Counted from the stretch's first letter, positions 24,997 through 34,255 are shown. The stretch: 64,000 bases of DNA from Saprospiraceae bacterium (GCA_016714985.1 JADKBS010000028.1:62001-126000), one strand, 5' to 3'. Notes: generated by a model not told the origin, from the sequence alone. Numbers and translations are program-made.

Positions 24997-25677
24997 TCAA
25001 GAGAAAAGCGTTGGCGGTTCTAGGACTTCGGTATGCAGCATTGGCGAATCATTAGCTACGGAGTTCACCTTTTCCGATACCCGATATTTTTTGATCGAAC
25101 CGTCAAGTGGCGTTTGCAGGAGGGTCAGCACCTCATCCAAGTCTTCCAATTCCAACCAGCGTCGCTGTTGCCCTGGTGTAGTGAGCAAGACCGGCATACG
25201 GTCGTGCAATTCAGCCATGTCGCCATTGGCATCGGTGGTGATGATGGAGAAACTGCGAAACGCATGGCCGTCTTTGCGCCACTCGTCCCAAACCCCGGCA
25301 AATACCATCAGGTTGTCGTCCTTGAGCAAAATCCGATAGGGAACCCTGTTGCGCCCTTCCTTGCGCCATTCGTAAAAGCTATCAGCAGGCACAAGACAGC
25401 GCCGCTTTCTGATGGGAATTTTGAACGAAGGCTTGGTTTCTATTCCCTCCCTGCGGGCATTGATGAGCCGACCTGCATTCTTTCCGTCATCTGACCAGTA
25501 CGGCACAAGGCCCCATGCTAATTGTTGCAAGTGGCTGGGGTCTTCATCCGTCACCACATAGGCATCTTGTGTCGGAGCAATATTGTAACTGATGTGCATT
25601 GTGTCGGGAACTTCCACAAAGGGCAGTTGCTGCTGCAATTTTTCTTTCGTCGTAACCAAGGAGAAACGTCCGCACAT
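24997..25677 (-). CDS. SOS-response-associated peptidase (SRAP, YedK/HMCES type)
   Basis: 226 aa from the ATG at 25677, which gives MCGRFSL so that Cys2 can be freed and form the thiazolidine link to abasic sites in single-stranded DNA. A start three codons earlier would bury the cysteine. Other family residues seen: NIAPTQDAYVV with the Asn, INARREGIETKPSFK, the catalytic Glu in DSFYEWRKEG, and the His in AELHDRMPVLL. Full length. It protects abasic sites during replication; here it lies beside the candidate replication origin. Confidence 0.94.
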   Translation of the reverse strand: MCGRFSLVTTKEKLQQQLPFVEVPDTMHISYNIAPTQDAYVVTDEDPSHLQQLAWGLVPYWSDDGKNAGRLINARREGIETKPSFKIPIRKRRCLVPADSFYEWRKEGRNRVPYRILLKDDNLMVFAGVWDEWRKDGHAFRSFSIITTDANGDMAELHDRMPVLLTTPGQQRRWLELEDLDEVLTLLQTPLDGSIKKYRVSEKVNSVANDSPMLHTEVLEPPTLFS

Positions 25678-25686
25678 GAAATACAA

Positions 25687-26451
25687 AACTTTAGTAGGCG
25701 AAGCTGTCGGAGCTTCCCAAATTTTCCGGGAAAAGCCTCAAGTGCTTCAATGAAAACAAGGCGTTGCTGCTTTTTTTGTTTCCACAAAAAACCGCAGCCT
25801 ACCAACGCTCACCAACAACAGAACGAAGGCTTTCCACAACAAGTTTTTAGGGATGGAAACAAATAGTTGGCACAATCAAAAAACTGTTATCAACACCCCA
25901 TAAAATCCAACTCCATAAAGGTATCAAGACCAAGCATTTAGCAACACTGCCTTTCCACAGTATTTGTGAAAAGGCTCGTGGATTACAAGAGGAGATACCA
26001 ACAGTTGTCAAGGTAGAATGTGTACCTCTACATGATTGCATGGACACAGGTAGGCCGTTCTGTGTGGAATAATCAAGTCTTGGGCCATTTGGTACCCAAG
26101 TTATCCCTACATACAGTAAATATATTTTTCACCACAGTTGCTTCTCCACAGCTTGTTGAGAAATGACCTAATGCTTTCATTTTCCCAATACATAGCATGT
26201 TGGCAGACTGTTGGCGGAACCCCAAGTTATCAAGGCTTTGATACGACCTAAAAAAAATAGTTCTTTTTATCCACAAACCAACATGCTTAATAATAATAGG
26301 GATTTGAAAATTTTTTAAAAATAAAATCATCAATACTATTAGAAGCAGTAGCTAAGAGGTCTTACCCTGAAACAAAACAATTTAGTTTTACCGTGGTTTC
26401 GAGCAATGAGGTTTTCGTGTTGTTGCCTCTTTCACATTCTATTTGAAGATT
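25687..26451. other. gene-free region with DnaA boxes, candidate origin left part
   Basis: About 765 bases without a believable gene. It contains one perfect DnaA box, TTATCCACA at 26267-26275, and several near matches in the same orientation: TTTCCACAA at 25779 and 25831, TTATCAACA at 25887, TTTCCACAG at 25952, TCTCCACAG at 26143. Directly after the perfect box, 26280-26340 is almost wholly A and T, as in an unwinding element. The orientation is opposite to the boxes right of ctaA. Confidence 0.5.
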
Positions 26452-27546
26452 ATGCAAACAGGTGCTGATGTTTTTCAGATTGCAAGACCCGTGCGGCTTT
26501 GGCTGTTGGCAGGGGTTGTCATGGTGTTCTTTCAAGTGGTAATAGGCGGTGTCACAAGGCTTACCGATTCAGGGTTGAGCATTACGGAGTGGGCGGTCAT
26601 TCAGGGCACCATCCCGCCGCTGAATGAAGCTGAGTGGCAAGTCGCTTTTGACAAGTACAAGGTCGCAGCCCGCAAACAGTTTGAGACGCTGCATGCCGAT
26701 ATGGCATTGCAGGATTTCAAGGTTATTTTCTTTTGGGAATACGCTCACCGCTTGTGGGCAAGGTTGATGGGATTTGTTTTCTTATTCCCGTTCCTTTGGT
26801 TCATGTACAAAAAACAGCTTCCTGGCTGGCTGGTGAAGCGATTGGGCTTGGTCATTGCCTTGGCAGCCTTGGCGGCGGTATTCGGCTGGGTAATGGTCGC
26901 CAGTGGCCTTAACAACGACGATAGGACCTGGGTCAGTGCTTACAAGTTGGTTACGCACCTTGGGATTGCCACCACGCTCTTCGGCTACCTGTTTTGGACC
27001 TGGCTGCGTGCTTCCCAACCCGTTGTCGTTGATGGTCAATTGACGAACCTAAGGCGACTTGGCTGGTGGGTGGCTGGCGTACTCTTCGTGCAGATAGCTT
27101 TTGGCGGGCTGATGGCGGGCATGAGGGCTGGTTTGATTCATCCGCATTTTCCAGTCTTCGTGGAATGGGAGCGGTTCTGGCAGGTACTGATAGCTGCCCC
27201 AGTTGATGCGGCCCAATTGGTGGACTATGAGCCACAACAAAGCGTGAAGGCATTGGTTCAGTTGCTGCACCGGGGCATGGCATGGGTGCTGGTGGTCTTG
27301 GCGGTGTCGCTGTTTGTCAGGATAAAGCGGCAGGCAGGCATTTCAAACCAACTCAACCTTGGCGCTAATCTGTTGATTGCCACGCTGTTCGTTCAATTTT
27401 TGTTGGGGATTATAACCGTTATCAACTGCGTGGGAAGGATTCCGCTGCTATGGGGAGCCGTGCATCAAGCTGGCGCATTGGTGCTTTTGGCCGTGATACT
27501 GTTCGGCAACTACCAGTTTTCAAAAATGCGAGAAAAGGATTGTTGA
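26452..27546 (+). CDS. ctaA: heme A synthase (CtaA/COX15)
   Basis: 364 aa from the ATG at 26452; a TTG three codons upstream is possible. It oxidises the heme O methyl group to make heme A for cytochrome oxidase. About eight membrane helices. Family motifs: GGVTRLTDSGLSITEW (approximately 23-38), FWEYAHRLWARLMG with a heme histidine, KLVTHLGIATT, then LHRGMAWVLV and VHQAGALVLL with the second pair of histidines. No cytochrome oxidase or ctaB gene is adjacent; instead both flanks are long gene-free stretches with DnaA boxes, unusual for this gene. The coding strand is G/T-richer than neighbours. Confidence 0.94.
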   Translation: MQTGADVFQIARPVRLWLLAGVVMVFFQVVIGGVTRLTDSGLSITEWAVIQGTIPPLNEAEWQVAFDKYKVAARKQFETLHADMALQDFKVIFFWEYAHRLWARLMGFVFLFPFLWFMYKKQLPGWLVKRLGLVIALAALAAVFGWVMVASGLNNDDRTWVSAYKLVTHLGIATTLFGYLFWTWLRASQPVVVDGQLTNLRRLGWWVAGVLFVQIAFGGLMAGMRAGLIHPHFPVFVEWERFWQVLIAAPVDAAQLVDYEPQQSVKALVQLLHRGMAWVLVVLAVSLFVRIKRQAGISNQLNLGANLLIATLFVQFLLGIITVINCVGRIPLLWGAVHQAGALVLLAVILFGNYQFSKMREKDC

Positions 27547-27950
27547 AAAAACTGTTGGTAACTGATAAAAATCATATAGTCACTTTATTTTGTTTCGTAA
27601 ATATTTGAAAAACTGATACTTGGATAGTACAGAATGAGGATGGACTTTGGCGGGAATTGTTGAAAACAATGTGGATAAACCTTCAAAAAGATGCCAGAGT
27701 ACCCATATTTACACCTTATTTAATATTGTGTTGGGTATTGATTGGGTTTTAATGCGATTTATGGATTATTGAAAAACTTACTTTGTTTTGAACATTTGTG
27801 GAAAACGGTGTGGATAAGTGGTGGCGAGGACACCTACCTTTGGGGAATCCCATGGCATTCAGTGTTCCAGTTCATGTAAAACCACCTTTTGTCTATGAAG
27901 TGGTGATTATTACGGTTATGAGTCATTGAAGTTGCAATGGTTCAAAACAA
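27547..27950. other. gene-free region with inverted DnaA boxes, candidate origin right part
   Basis: About 400 bases before the next promoter. Two perfect DnaA boxes in the reverse orientation, TGTGGATAA at 27670-27678 and 27809-27817, and a near match TTGTGGAAA at 27796-27804. A+T-rich tracts lie at 27560-27620 and 27700-27790. Together with 25687-26451 it brackets ctaA with boxes pointing toward each other. Confidence 0.5.
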
Positions 27951-27951
27951 A

Positions 27952-27983
27952 TTGGCCGTAAGCGCTTAAAAAAACTATTTTTG
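27952..27983 (+). promoter_or_regulatory. promoter of the alpha/beta hydrolase gene
   Basis: TTG at 27952-27954, spacer of 21, then TATTTTTG at 27976-27983, a full match to the Bacteroidota -33/-7 pattern. The gene starts 30 bases later. Confidence 0.7.
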
Positions 27984-28012
27984 CCGCAATTGCCTAACAA
28001 CATTGCAGTTAA

Positions 28013-28774
28013 ATGGATTATCCAGTTATTGAAGAAGGTGGGTTCAAATACATAGAGACCAAGGGCGGCACCAATAACCTTTTGCTATTGCATGGTTTGT
28101 TTGGGGCACTTAGCAATTTCACTGAAATTCTGGGTCACTTTGGTAAGTCTTACAATGTGGTAGTGCCCATTTTGCCCATATTTGAGCTTCCCCTGCTAAA
28201 ACTCTCCGTTTCGGGTCTAGTTGACCATGTTACTGCTTTTGTGGAGAAAAAAGGCTATGATAAGGTGCACGTACTCGGCAATTCGCTGGGTGGCCATATT
28301 GCGCTGCTCTATGCCTTGGCCCATCCTGAGCGAATCGGGTCTATTACCCTGACAGGTAGTTCCGGTCTCTTTGAGAGTGCCATGGGCTCTACCTTCCCCA
28401 AACGGGGCGATTATGATTATATCAAGCAGAAAACAGAAGATACTTTTTATAATCCAGCTGTAGCTTCCAAGGAACTGGTGGACGAGGTTTTTGACATTGT
28501 AAACGACCGGGGCAAAGCCGTACGGGTCATCGCCATGGCTAAGTCCGCCATCCGCCACAACCTCCGGGAACGCCTACGTGCTGTTAAAGCCCCAACACTG
28601 CTAATCTGGGGCAAAGAAGATCAAGTGACGCCAGCCTTCGTGGGCGAGGAGTTCCACCAACTCATCAAGAACTCAACGTTAGTGCTCCTTGACAAATGCG
28701 GCCATGCTCCGATGATGGAACACCCAAGTTTGTTCAACGAGCATTTGGAGCGTTTCTTGGGCAGGGTGGCATAA
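28013..28774 (+). CDS. alpha/beta-fold hydrolase
   Basis: 253 aa, no signal peptide, so cytosolic. The oxyanion strand LLLHGLFGALSNF is at 24-36, the nucleophile elbow GNSLGGH at 89-95 (S91), the acid in LLIWGKEDQVTP and the histidine in CGHAPMMEHP near the end complete the triad. The cap region (about 120-180) is of the meta-cleavage hydrolase/esterase kind. The substrate is unknown. It has its own promoter and is convergent with a thioredoxin-fold gene five bases later. Confidence 0.88.
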   Translation: MDYPVIEEGGFKYIETKGGTNNLLLLHGLFGALSNFTEILGHFGKSYNVVVPILPIFELPLLKLSVSGLVDHVTAFVEKKGYDKVHVLGNSLGGHIALLYALAHPERIGSITLTGSSGLFESAMGSTFPKRGDYDYIKQKTEDTFYNPAVASKELVDEVFDIVNDRGKAVRVIAMAKSAIRHNLRERLRAVKAPTLLIWGKEDQVTPAFVGEEFHQLIKNSTLVLLDKCGHAPMMEHPSLFNEHLERFLGRVA

Positions 28775-28779
28775 GTTGC

Positions 28780-29943
28780 CTACCCCTTTTGCTTTATTTT
28801 TTGCACCAACTCTTCGGTGGCGGAGTAATCTTCACCGGCAGCCTTGGCGAGTTCAATGGCCTTATTGGCATTTTTCAGTGCCTTGCGTTTTTTGCCGAGC
28901 TTATAATAGAGGCTGGCAACAGTATCCGTATTTGCATAGTTGGCATCCATTTTCACCGACTGCTTGGCCCAGCCGAGTGCATATTTCAGCTCGTCCTTGC
29001 CGTTCGAGGTTTCATAGATAATCCATGCCATTTCATTTAGCTCCATCCAATCTTTTGGCGGATACTTCTTGAACTGACCTTCGGTGATGCGGGCGAAGTT
29101 CTTCCAGTCTTCCCGCTGGGCATAATAGCCCATCTTCAATTGACCGGACATTTGTCCGGCTCGTTCTGGGTAGGTCTTTGTATAGAGGTCTTCCACCTTT
29201 TTAAGGTCGGCCTCCGTTTCGGCGTGGTTGATGGTATTCTGTACGATTTCATCCACTTTGGCCACCACGGTCTCCTTGCCGAATTTGTCCTCGAACAGTT
29301 TTTTGCGGTCGAGCAGGTAATCGGCCATTTTGGAGTCGAGGTCAGTCACCATCTTGAAGATGAACTCAAGATTGGCGTCCGTGCCCCATTCTTTTTGCGT
29401 GGCAAGGTATTCCTCGGCGATTTTCACGTAAGTGCCGTCCATGGCATCATAGCGGGTTTGTGCGAGGTTGCGCAGCAATTCCGGTGAGCGGTCGCCCTTG
29501 TCGTAGCGGGTGGTGATGGTTCCGGCGTTGCGGCTGGGGTCGTTGGCGGCTTCGGCCAGGTCAATGAGCAGGTCGGAGGTATGGTAGCCAACGGCCCGGT
29601 GTACGACTTTTCCATCGGAATTGATGAAAAGCAGCGTCGGGTAGGCCTGTATGCCGAACTCGCCGGACAGCCCGATGCCCTCGCCCTTTTCCATGTCCAT
29701 TTTCACGTTGATGAAACGGGCGTTGAAATGGTCGCCCACTTCTTTTTGCGTGAACACGTCCTTTGCCATCTTCTTGCAGGGGCCGCACCATTCGGCGTAG
29801 GCATCCATAAAGATGAGCTTGTTCTCCTTGGCGGCCATCGCCTTCAGTTCCTTCCAACTGCCTTTCGAGAACTGTATGCCCTGCGCAAAGCTGTTGCTGC
29901 CCAAAATGAGCGAGAAGGCCAATAAAATCAGGTATTTTTTCAT
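28780..29943 (-). CDS. secreted thioredoxin-fold protein, paralogue 1
   Basis: 387 aa. A signal peptide (about 1-20, ending in FAQ) is followed by a thioredoxin domain (about 24-135) with the redox motif WCGPC, C53 and C56, and the cis-Pro segment IQAYPTLLFINSDG. The remaining 250 residues are helical, rich in Lys, Glu and Ala, probably tetratricopeptide-like repeats (for example GWAKQSVKMDANYANTDTVA then KALKNANKAIELAK). Likely a periplasmic disulfide oxidoreductase or reductase with a protein-binding tail. The neighbouring gene 30019-31194 has the same layout, so the pair arose by duplication. Confidence 0.85.
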   Translation of the reverse strand: MKKYLILLAFSLILGSNSFAQGIQFSKGSWKELKAMAAKENKLIFMDAYAEWCGPCKKMAKDVFTQKEVGDHFNARFINVKMDMEKGEGIGLSGEFGIQAYPTLLFINSDGKVVHRAVGYHTSDLLIDLAEAANDPSRNAGTITTRYDKGDRSPELLRNLAQTRYDAMDGTYVKIAEEYLATQKEWGTDANLEFIFKMVTDLDSKMADYLLDRKKLFEDKFGKETVVAKVDEIVQNTINHAETEADLKKVEDLYTKTYPERAGQMSGQLKMGYYAQREDWKNFARITEGQFKKYPPKDWMELNEMAWIIYETSNGKDELKYALGWAKQSVKMDANYANTDTVASLYYKLGKKRKALKNANKAIELAKAAGEDYSATEELVQKIKQKG

Positions 29944-29959
29944 GGTTGGATAATCTAAG

Positions 29960-30001
29960 GGTTTCAGGTTTCAAGCGAGGCGCTCCCCGAAACCTGAAAC
30001 C
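29960..30001. repeat. intergenic word hairpin, GTTTCAG family
   Basis: GGTTTCAGGTTTC (29960-29972) and its exact reverse complement (29989-30001) with a 16-base loop. It fills the 75-base spacer between the two thioredoxin paralogues. Confidence 0.85.
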
Positions 30002-30018
30002 AAAAACCAACTGCTTCT

Positions 30019-31194
30019 TTAGCTTTCAATCTGTTTGATAAGTTTTTCAATGGATTGCACCGCACCGCTGTCAATCGTCTCGCCGGTCTTCACCATTTCG
30101 AGCGATTTGTTGGCGGCAGCCAATGCCTGTTTCTTCTTGCCGTTGAGGTGGAGGATTTCGGCATAGGTCACATAGTATTGGTAGTCGTTGCCCTTTTCGG
30201 CAGCTTCCTTGGCGTACTTCTCGGCCAGTTTCATGCATTTTTCATCCTTAGAAAAACTGTTGGCGATGTCAATGGCCAGCTTTGCGAGGCCCTTGGGGTC
30301 GCCCTTGGCCACTTTTTTGGCGTAGGCGTCGCAGGCTTTGCCAAACTTGGCGGCATCCTTAGCGGCCTTCTGGTAGTCGTAGTCAGCCTTGGCAATGAAG
30401 GCATCGGCCTTTTCGGGCATGCTGGCCTTTATCTTCGACTTGGCCTCTTCAAGCAGTTCCGGCGTTTGGAACTGGATGGCCTTGTTGACGGTGTTGGTAC
30501 AGGCAAACTCGATGCGGTTGCGCACGGCGTCCAGTCCCTCTTGCAAACCGATGGCGGTCTGGTGCTTCACGAGCAGGTCGAAGATGCGGGAATCGGCCTC
30601 CACGGCAGCTTCGAGGATAAAGCGCTTGTTGAACTCCGTGGTGAGGTCGGTCTGCGTGCGCAGGTATTCGTTAGAAATGCTGAGGCTTGGCTTTCCAGAT
30701 TTGTTGAGCGCTTTCACGTAGTTGTAAATCAGCTCCGGGCTGCGGTCGCCGCCTTCGTACAGTTTGGCGAAGTCACGGCTGTAGTCCACTTTGCCTAGGG
30801 CAATTTCGCCCTGTTTCAGCAGGCCGTTCACGTCCTGTCCGCCCACCACTTTGTGTACGACCTCGCCTTTGCTGTCAATGAACATAAGGGTCGGGTAGGC
30901 GTTGACGGGGTATTTGTTGCGCAGCGATGCGCCCTCGCTTTCCTCCCAGTCTATTTTCAGGCAGATGAAGTTTTTGTTGAAATATGCACCGACTGCCTCA
31001 TCCTTGAAGGTTGTGGCTGCCATGCGCTTGCACGGGCCACACCACTTGGCGAAAGCGTCCATAAAGATGGGCTTGCCCGTTTTTTTGGATTCTTCCAGCG
31101 CTTCGTTGAAGCTGCCGTGGTAAAACTCGATGCCCTGCGCACCGATTTGGAGCGCCATCATAAGGCCCACCATCAAAGCAAAGATTGACTTCAT
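30019..31194 (-). CDS. secreted thioredoxin-fold protein, paralogue 2
   Basis: 391 aa. Signal peptide (about 1-19, ending in GAQ), thioredoxin domain (about 22-130) with WCGPC at 51-55 (C52, C55) and VNAYPTLMFIDSKG, then a helical tail of about 250 residues with KYAKEAAEKGNDYQYYVTYA and KKQALAAANKSLEM, again repeat-like. It is first of the two-gene unit. It shares the start GIEFYHGSF/GIQFSKGSW with its paralogue, so both N-termini after the signal are homologous. The likely place is the periplasm. Confidence 0.85.
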   Translation of the reverse strand: MKSIFALMVGLMMALQIGAQGIEFYHGSFNEALEESKKTGKPIFMDAFAKWCGPCKRMAATTFKDEAVGAYFNKNFICLKIDWEESEGASLRNKYPVNAYPTLMFIDSKGEVVHKVVGGQDVNGLLKQGEIALGKVDYSRDFAKLYEGGDRSPELIYNYVKALNKSGKPSLSISNEYLRTQTDLTTEFNKRFILEAAVEADSRIFDLLVKHQTAIGLQEGLDAVRNRIEFACTNTVNKAIQFQTPELLEEAKSKIKASMPEKADAFIAKADYDYQKAAKDAAKFGKACDAYAKKVAKGDPKGLAKLAIDIANSFSKDEKCMKLAEKYAKEAAEKGNDYQYYVTYAEILHLNGKKKQALAAANKSLEMVKTGETIDSGAVQSIEKLIKQIES

Positions 31195-31373
31195 GTAACT
31201 GTGGATTTGATTTTAGAAGTGCAAAGTAAAGGGTTTAGCAAGTCAGATGCCCAATTTGCCGCTTGTTCACAGGAAAGACAACATTTTTTTAACGAGGAAA
31301 GTCGGCTTTTTGCCTAAGGAGGAACATCATGGCGTGTAGCTATTCAATTTTTCTCATTAAAGTATAGGGTAGT

Positions 31374-31434
31374 CCACGCTGAAAGCCCCTTAATACAGCA
31401 ACGGAACTACCGTAGTAAGGGGTTTTCAGCGTGG
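31374..31434. repeat. long hairpin upstream of thioredoxin paralogue 2
   Basis: CCACGCTGAAAGCCCCTTA (31374-31392) pairs with TAAGGGGTTTTCAGCGTGG (31416-31434), 18 of 19. A smaller stem ACGG/CCGT lies in the loop. It sits in the 293-base spacer between the START-like gene and the thioredoxin pair; the rest of the spacer shows nothing. Confidence 0.85.
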
Positions 31435-31487
31435 GCAATGGGTTCTTTGCTAAACCAACATTCCGCACAATACAGGTGGGACTTACA

Positions 31488-31877
31488 TCAGTTACCGCTC
31501 CCAGTCTCTTTCTTGAGCACCTTGATTTGAGCTTCCCAAAGCGCCTTTTGCTCATCAGCTTCGTCTTCGTCGCAGAAGTCGGTGATTTCGAGGATGGTCT
31601 CGCTGGTGACGGGGGCTTGGTAGATTTTGAACTCCAGGTACTCCCCGATCCGATCTTCGTCGAGCCATTCGAAATGGACAAGTTCCTCCTCAATATCCCC
31701 TGTGAGGCGGGCTGGCTCAGGATAACCACTCCAACTGAAGATGTAAAGGGTTTCGCCTGTTACCTCAATATCGTCGCAGAACCAGCGCACCAGCTCAGAA
31801 GGCGAGGTGAAGAATTGGTACAGTAAGGTGGGCGAAGCCTTAAGGATGAACTCCAGTGTAATCTTTTTACGTTTCAT
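31488..31877 (-). CDS. START-like domain protein
   Basis: 129 aa. KKITLEFILKASPTLLYQFF (residues 3-22) and TSPSELVRWFCDDIEV (23-38 region) match the Bacteroidota START-like/AHSA1 family, which forms a helix-grip fold with a hydrophobic pocket. FEWLDEDRIGEYLEFKI and LEITDFCDEDEADEQ follow. The C-terminal half is strongly acidic. The ligand is unknown. The gene is divergent from rpoD, which often neighbours it in this phylum as far as I recall. Confidence 0.82.
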   Translation of the reverse strand: MKRKKITLEFILKASPTLLYQFFTSPSELVRWFCDDIEVTGETLYIFSWSGYPEPARLTGDIEEELVHFEWLDEDRIGEYLEFKIYQAPVTSETILEITDFCDEDEADEQKALWEAQIKVLKKETGSGN

Positions 31878-32508
31878 ACAGCTGGACTATGTTTTGGAGC
31901 ACTTGAACCAAGAAATCGGCGCAAGTCGTTGTATTTCAACGCATTGCAACCGTAACTTGAGCATCATGCCGGAGTTATTTGGTAAAAAGCTGCGGTTAGT
32001 ATCAAATGAAAACCAACCGTTTCCAATGTTGGAAAACTGATTTCCGACGGGGCTGAATACAGCCCCATTCCGAGAAACGCCGCAAGTAAAAAGGAAAATG
32101 TTGATTTTTCCAAAAAATAAACTCAAATTCCTACAACAATGGCATTCAAAGGGGCAATTTAGTGGCTTAGAAGATTTTTTTTGCAAAAAAAACTTTTGAA
32201 ATGGGGGCAAGAACCCTTAAAATCAAGCGCTTTTGTATAAAAAAACAGGGGATATAAAAACGATGTCATGTATTTTGGTTGATAACCTCACCCAATTCCG
32301 TTATTTTTGCACCGTTTTTTCCTATCCTTTGACCGAACAGTGATTTTTTGATAAAACAACTTGAAAATCAAGGCGTTTAATATTTGATTTTTTTTAAAAT
32401 AAAAAATTATCAAACATGAGTGTCTGCTAACGCCCCATCCCCATAATTATCTATCAAAATATTTCTGAACAAGGCAACACTGAACCATTTCAAATTTAAG
32501 GTGGATTA
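31878..32508. other. gene-free spacer upstream of rpoD
   Basis: About 630 bases, A+T-rich from 32090. I see no gene. The rpoD promoter is at 32279-32309, leaving a 5' leader of roughly 190 nt that is also A+T-rich and may hold control elements. Nothing recognisable lies in 31878-32090. Confidence 0.5.
32279..32309 (+). promoter_or_regulatory. rpoD promoter
   Basis: TTG at 32279-32281, spacer of 20, TATTTTTG at 32302-32309 followed by C. This fits the Bacteroidota -33/-7 pattern. Confidence 0.65.
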
Positions 32509-33378
32509 ATGAGACAGCTAAAAATTACAAAATCTATTACCAATCGGGAGAGTCAATCTCTCGAAAAATACTTGCAGGAAATCGGAAAAGTGGACCTGTT
32601 GACGCCTGAGGAGGAAGTAGATTTGGCAAAGCGTATCAAGCAAGGTGACCAGACTGCACTCGAAAAACTTACCAAGGCCAACCTTCGCTTTGTCGTTTCG
32701 GTGGCCAAGCAATACCAAAATCAGGGCCTTTCCCTTAGTGACCTCATCAACGAGGGCAACCTTGGCCTCATCAAAGCCGCACAGCGCTTCGACGAGACAC
32801 GGGGCTTCAAGTTCATCTCCTATGCTGTTTGGTGGATTCGCCAGAGCATTCTTCAAGCCTTGGCCGAGCAGAGCCGGATCGTTCGCCTTCCTTTGAACAA
32901 GGTCGGCTCCTTGAACAAAATCAACAAGGCCTTCTCCGAATTGGAGCAGAACTTCGAGCGGGAACCATCTGCCGAAGAGCTTGCCAACCTACTGGAGATA
33001 CCGACCGAAGAAGTGGAAACTACCCTTGGCGTGGCAGCCCGACACGTGAGCATGGATGCTCCCTTCGTGGACGGCGAGGACAATTCGCTGCTCGATGTGT
33101 TGGAAAACATCCACTCGCCCAGGACCGACCAAGACCTTGAATACACGGAGTCGCTGCGCACCGAAATCGAACGCTCGTTGAGCACGCTCACCGACCGCCA
33201 GATGGATGTCATTAAGCTCTATTTTGGCATTGGCGTGGAGCACCCCATGTCCTTGGAAGATATTGGAGACAAGTTTGGCCTCACCCGGGAGCGGGTTCGC
33301 CAAATCAAGGACAAGGCCATCAACAAATTGCGCAGCGCCAACCGCAGTAAGTTGTTGAAGCACTATTTGGGGGCATAA
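32509..33378 (+). CDS. rpoD: primary RNA polymerase sigma factor
   Basis: 289 aa. Starts MRQLKITKSITNRESQSLEK, typical of the short Bacteroidota primary sigma. Region 1.2 SLEKYLQEIGKVDLLTPEEE, region 2 with LRFVVSVAKQYQNQGLSLSD and GFKFISYAVWWIRQSI, region 3, and region 4 with LEDIGDKFGLTRERVRQI. There is no region 1.1 or non-conserved insert, which fits the phylum's unusual promoters (TTTG/TAnnTTTG) seen in this window. A 21-bp stem terminator follows. Confidence 0.96.
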   Translation: MRQLKITKSITNRESQSLEKYLQEIGKVDLLTPEEEVDLAKRIKQGDQTALEKLTKANLRFVVSVAKQYQNQGLSLSDLINEGNLGLIKAAQRFDETRGFKFISYAVWWIRQSILQALAEQSRIVRLPLNKVGSLNKINKAFSELEQNFEREPSAEELANLLEIPTEEVETTLGVAARHVSMDAPFVDGEDNSLLDVLENIHSPRTDQDLEYTESLRTEIERSLSTLTDRQMDVIKLYFGIGVEHPMSLEDIGDKFGLTRERVRQIKDKAINKLRSANRSKLLKHYLGA

Positions 33379-33420
33379 GAGCTGGCTGGTTTTGCCTCAG
33401 CAAAAATCCGGACGGCTTTA

Positions 33421-33468
33421 AAAACAAACGGCGGCGGCATCCACCAAGATGCCGCCGCCGTTTGTTTT
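33421..33468. terminator. bidirectional terminator after rpoD
   Basis: A perfect 21-base stem (AAAACAAACGGCGGCGGCAT plus C, 33421-33441, with its complement 33448-33468) flanked by A and T runs, between rpoD (plus) and a lipoprotein gene (minus). Confidence 0.9.
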
Positions 33469-33482
33469 ACGTCGTGGTTTTC

Positions 33483-34025
33483 TCAACCACCCACCTTCCT
33501 GCCCTTTGCCACCCGTGAGTTCACGTCAACTTTGTTGATTTTTCGCAAATCAACGAGCAGCGCTGCATAGGCATTGTCGGAGGACACCCGCCATGTTTTG
33601 TTGTCGTAGGTGACTTCTCCGCTCCTCCTATCCCAATCGGAAGCAAGCAGCACGAAGCGGTCGCTGTACTTAGGGCTTGGACCGAAAATCAGGTAGCGGT
33701 CGTTGCTCTCCTCAAAGCCGATGGCAAAACGGTCTTCTTTCGGGCTGAACAAGTACGCACCGGGCGTTCCTTTCTTCACGACCACCTCTTCGATTTTGCG
33801 GCCATCTTCGATTTTAATCTTTCCAGACACCACTTCACGGTCGCCACCAGTGACTTCCCGCTTTAGTACGATGTCTTGTGAGACGTAAAATTGGATTTTC
33901 TTAAGCTCCGCCTCCGTCCAACGGTAACGCTCGTTGAGGTCGTCGGTGAAATAAGAAAGCCGGTTGCAGGCGCTGAAAAGCACCAAACTGAACACGGCCA
34001 CGATTGCCAAAACTTGTGTTTTCAT
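33483..34025 (-). CDS. hypothetical lipoprotein
   Basis: 180 aa. The signal ends in LFSAC (lipobox, Cys20). After it comes YFTDDLNERYRWTEAELKKI, then a beta-rich domain with QFYVSQDIVLKREV and GTPGAYLFSPKEDRFAIGF. I know this as a conserved Bacteroidota lipoprotein without assigned function. The membrane to which it is sorted is not clear. The region upstream of its start carries four direct repeats of TTGGTCTCACAA (34256-34328), which may be relevant to its control. Confidence 0.75.
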   Translation of the reverse strand: MKTQVLAIVAVFSLVLFSACNRLSYFTDDLNERYRWTEAELKKIQFYVSQDIVLKREVTGGDREVVSGKIKIEDGRKIEEVVVKKGTPGAYLFSPKEDRFAIGFEESNDRYLIFGPSPKYSDRFVLLASDWDRRSGEVTYDNKTWRVSSDNAYAALLVDLRKINKVDVNSRVAKGRKVGG

Positions 34026-34255
34026 AAATTGACTTTAGCTATTTTTGAAAAAGGATGCACAAAGTTTCAATTTTCCCCTATGCAAACTAAGACGAAAAAA
34101 TACACAAGTTTCGTGCAAAGTTACCAGTGAATTGGGGCTTTTTAACCAGAGGTTAACTGTTTTTAACGTCACAGTTTTTTAAAAAACCTGCTTTTACCGC
34201 CAGCACCGTCCCCGACATTTGTCCTGTGTTTGTTATTTATGGTATCAATAAAAAG

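Noticed and set aside
25700..26440. Short frames in the left part of the candidate origin as genes
   Set aside because: They have many stops in all frames, no family resemblance, and the stretch is rich in DnaA-box-like sites and A+T tracts.
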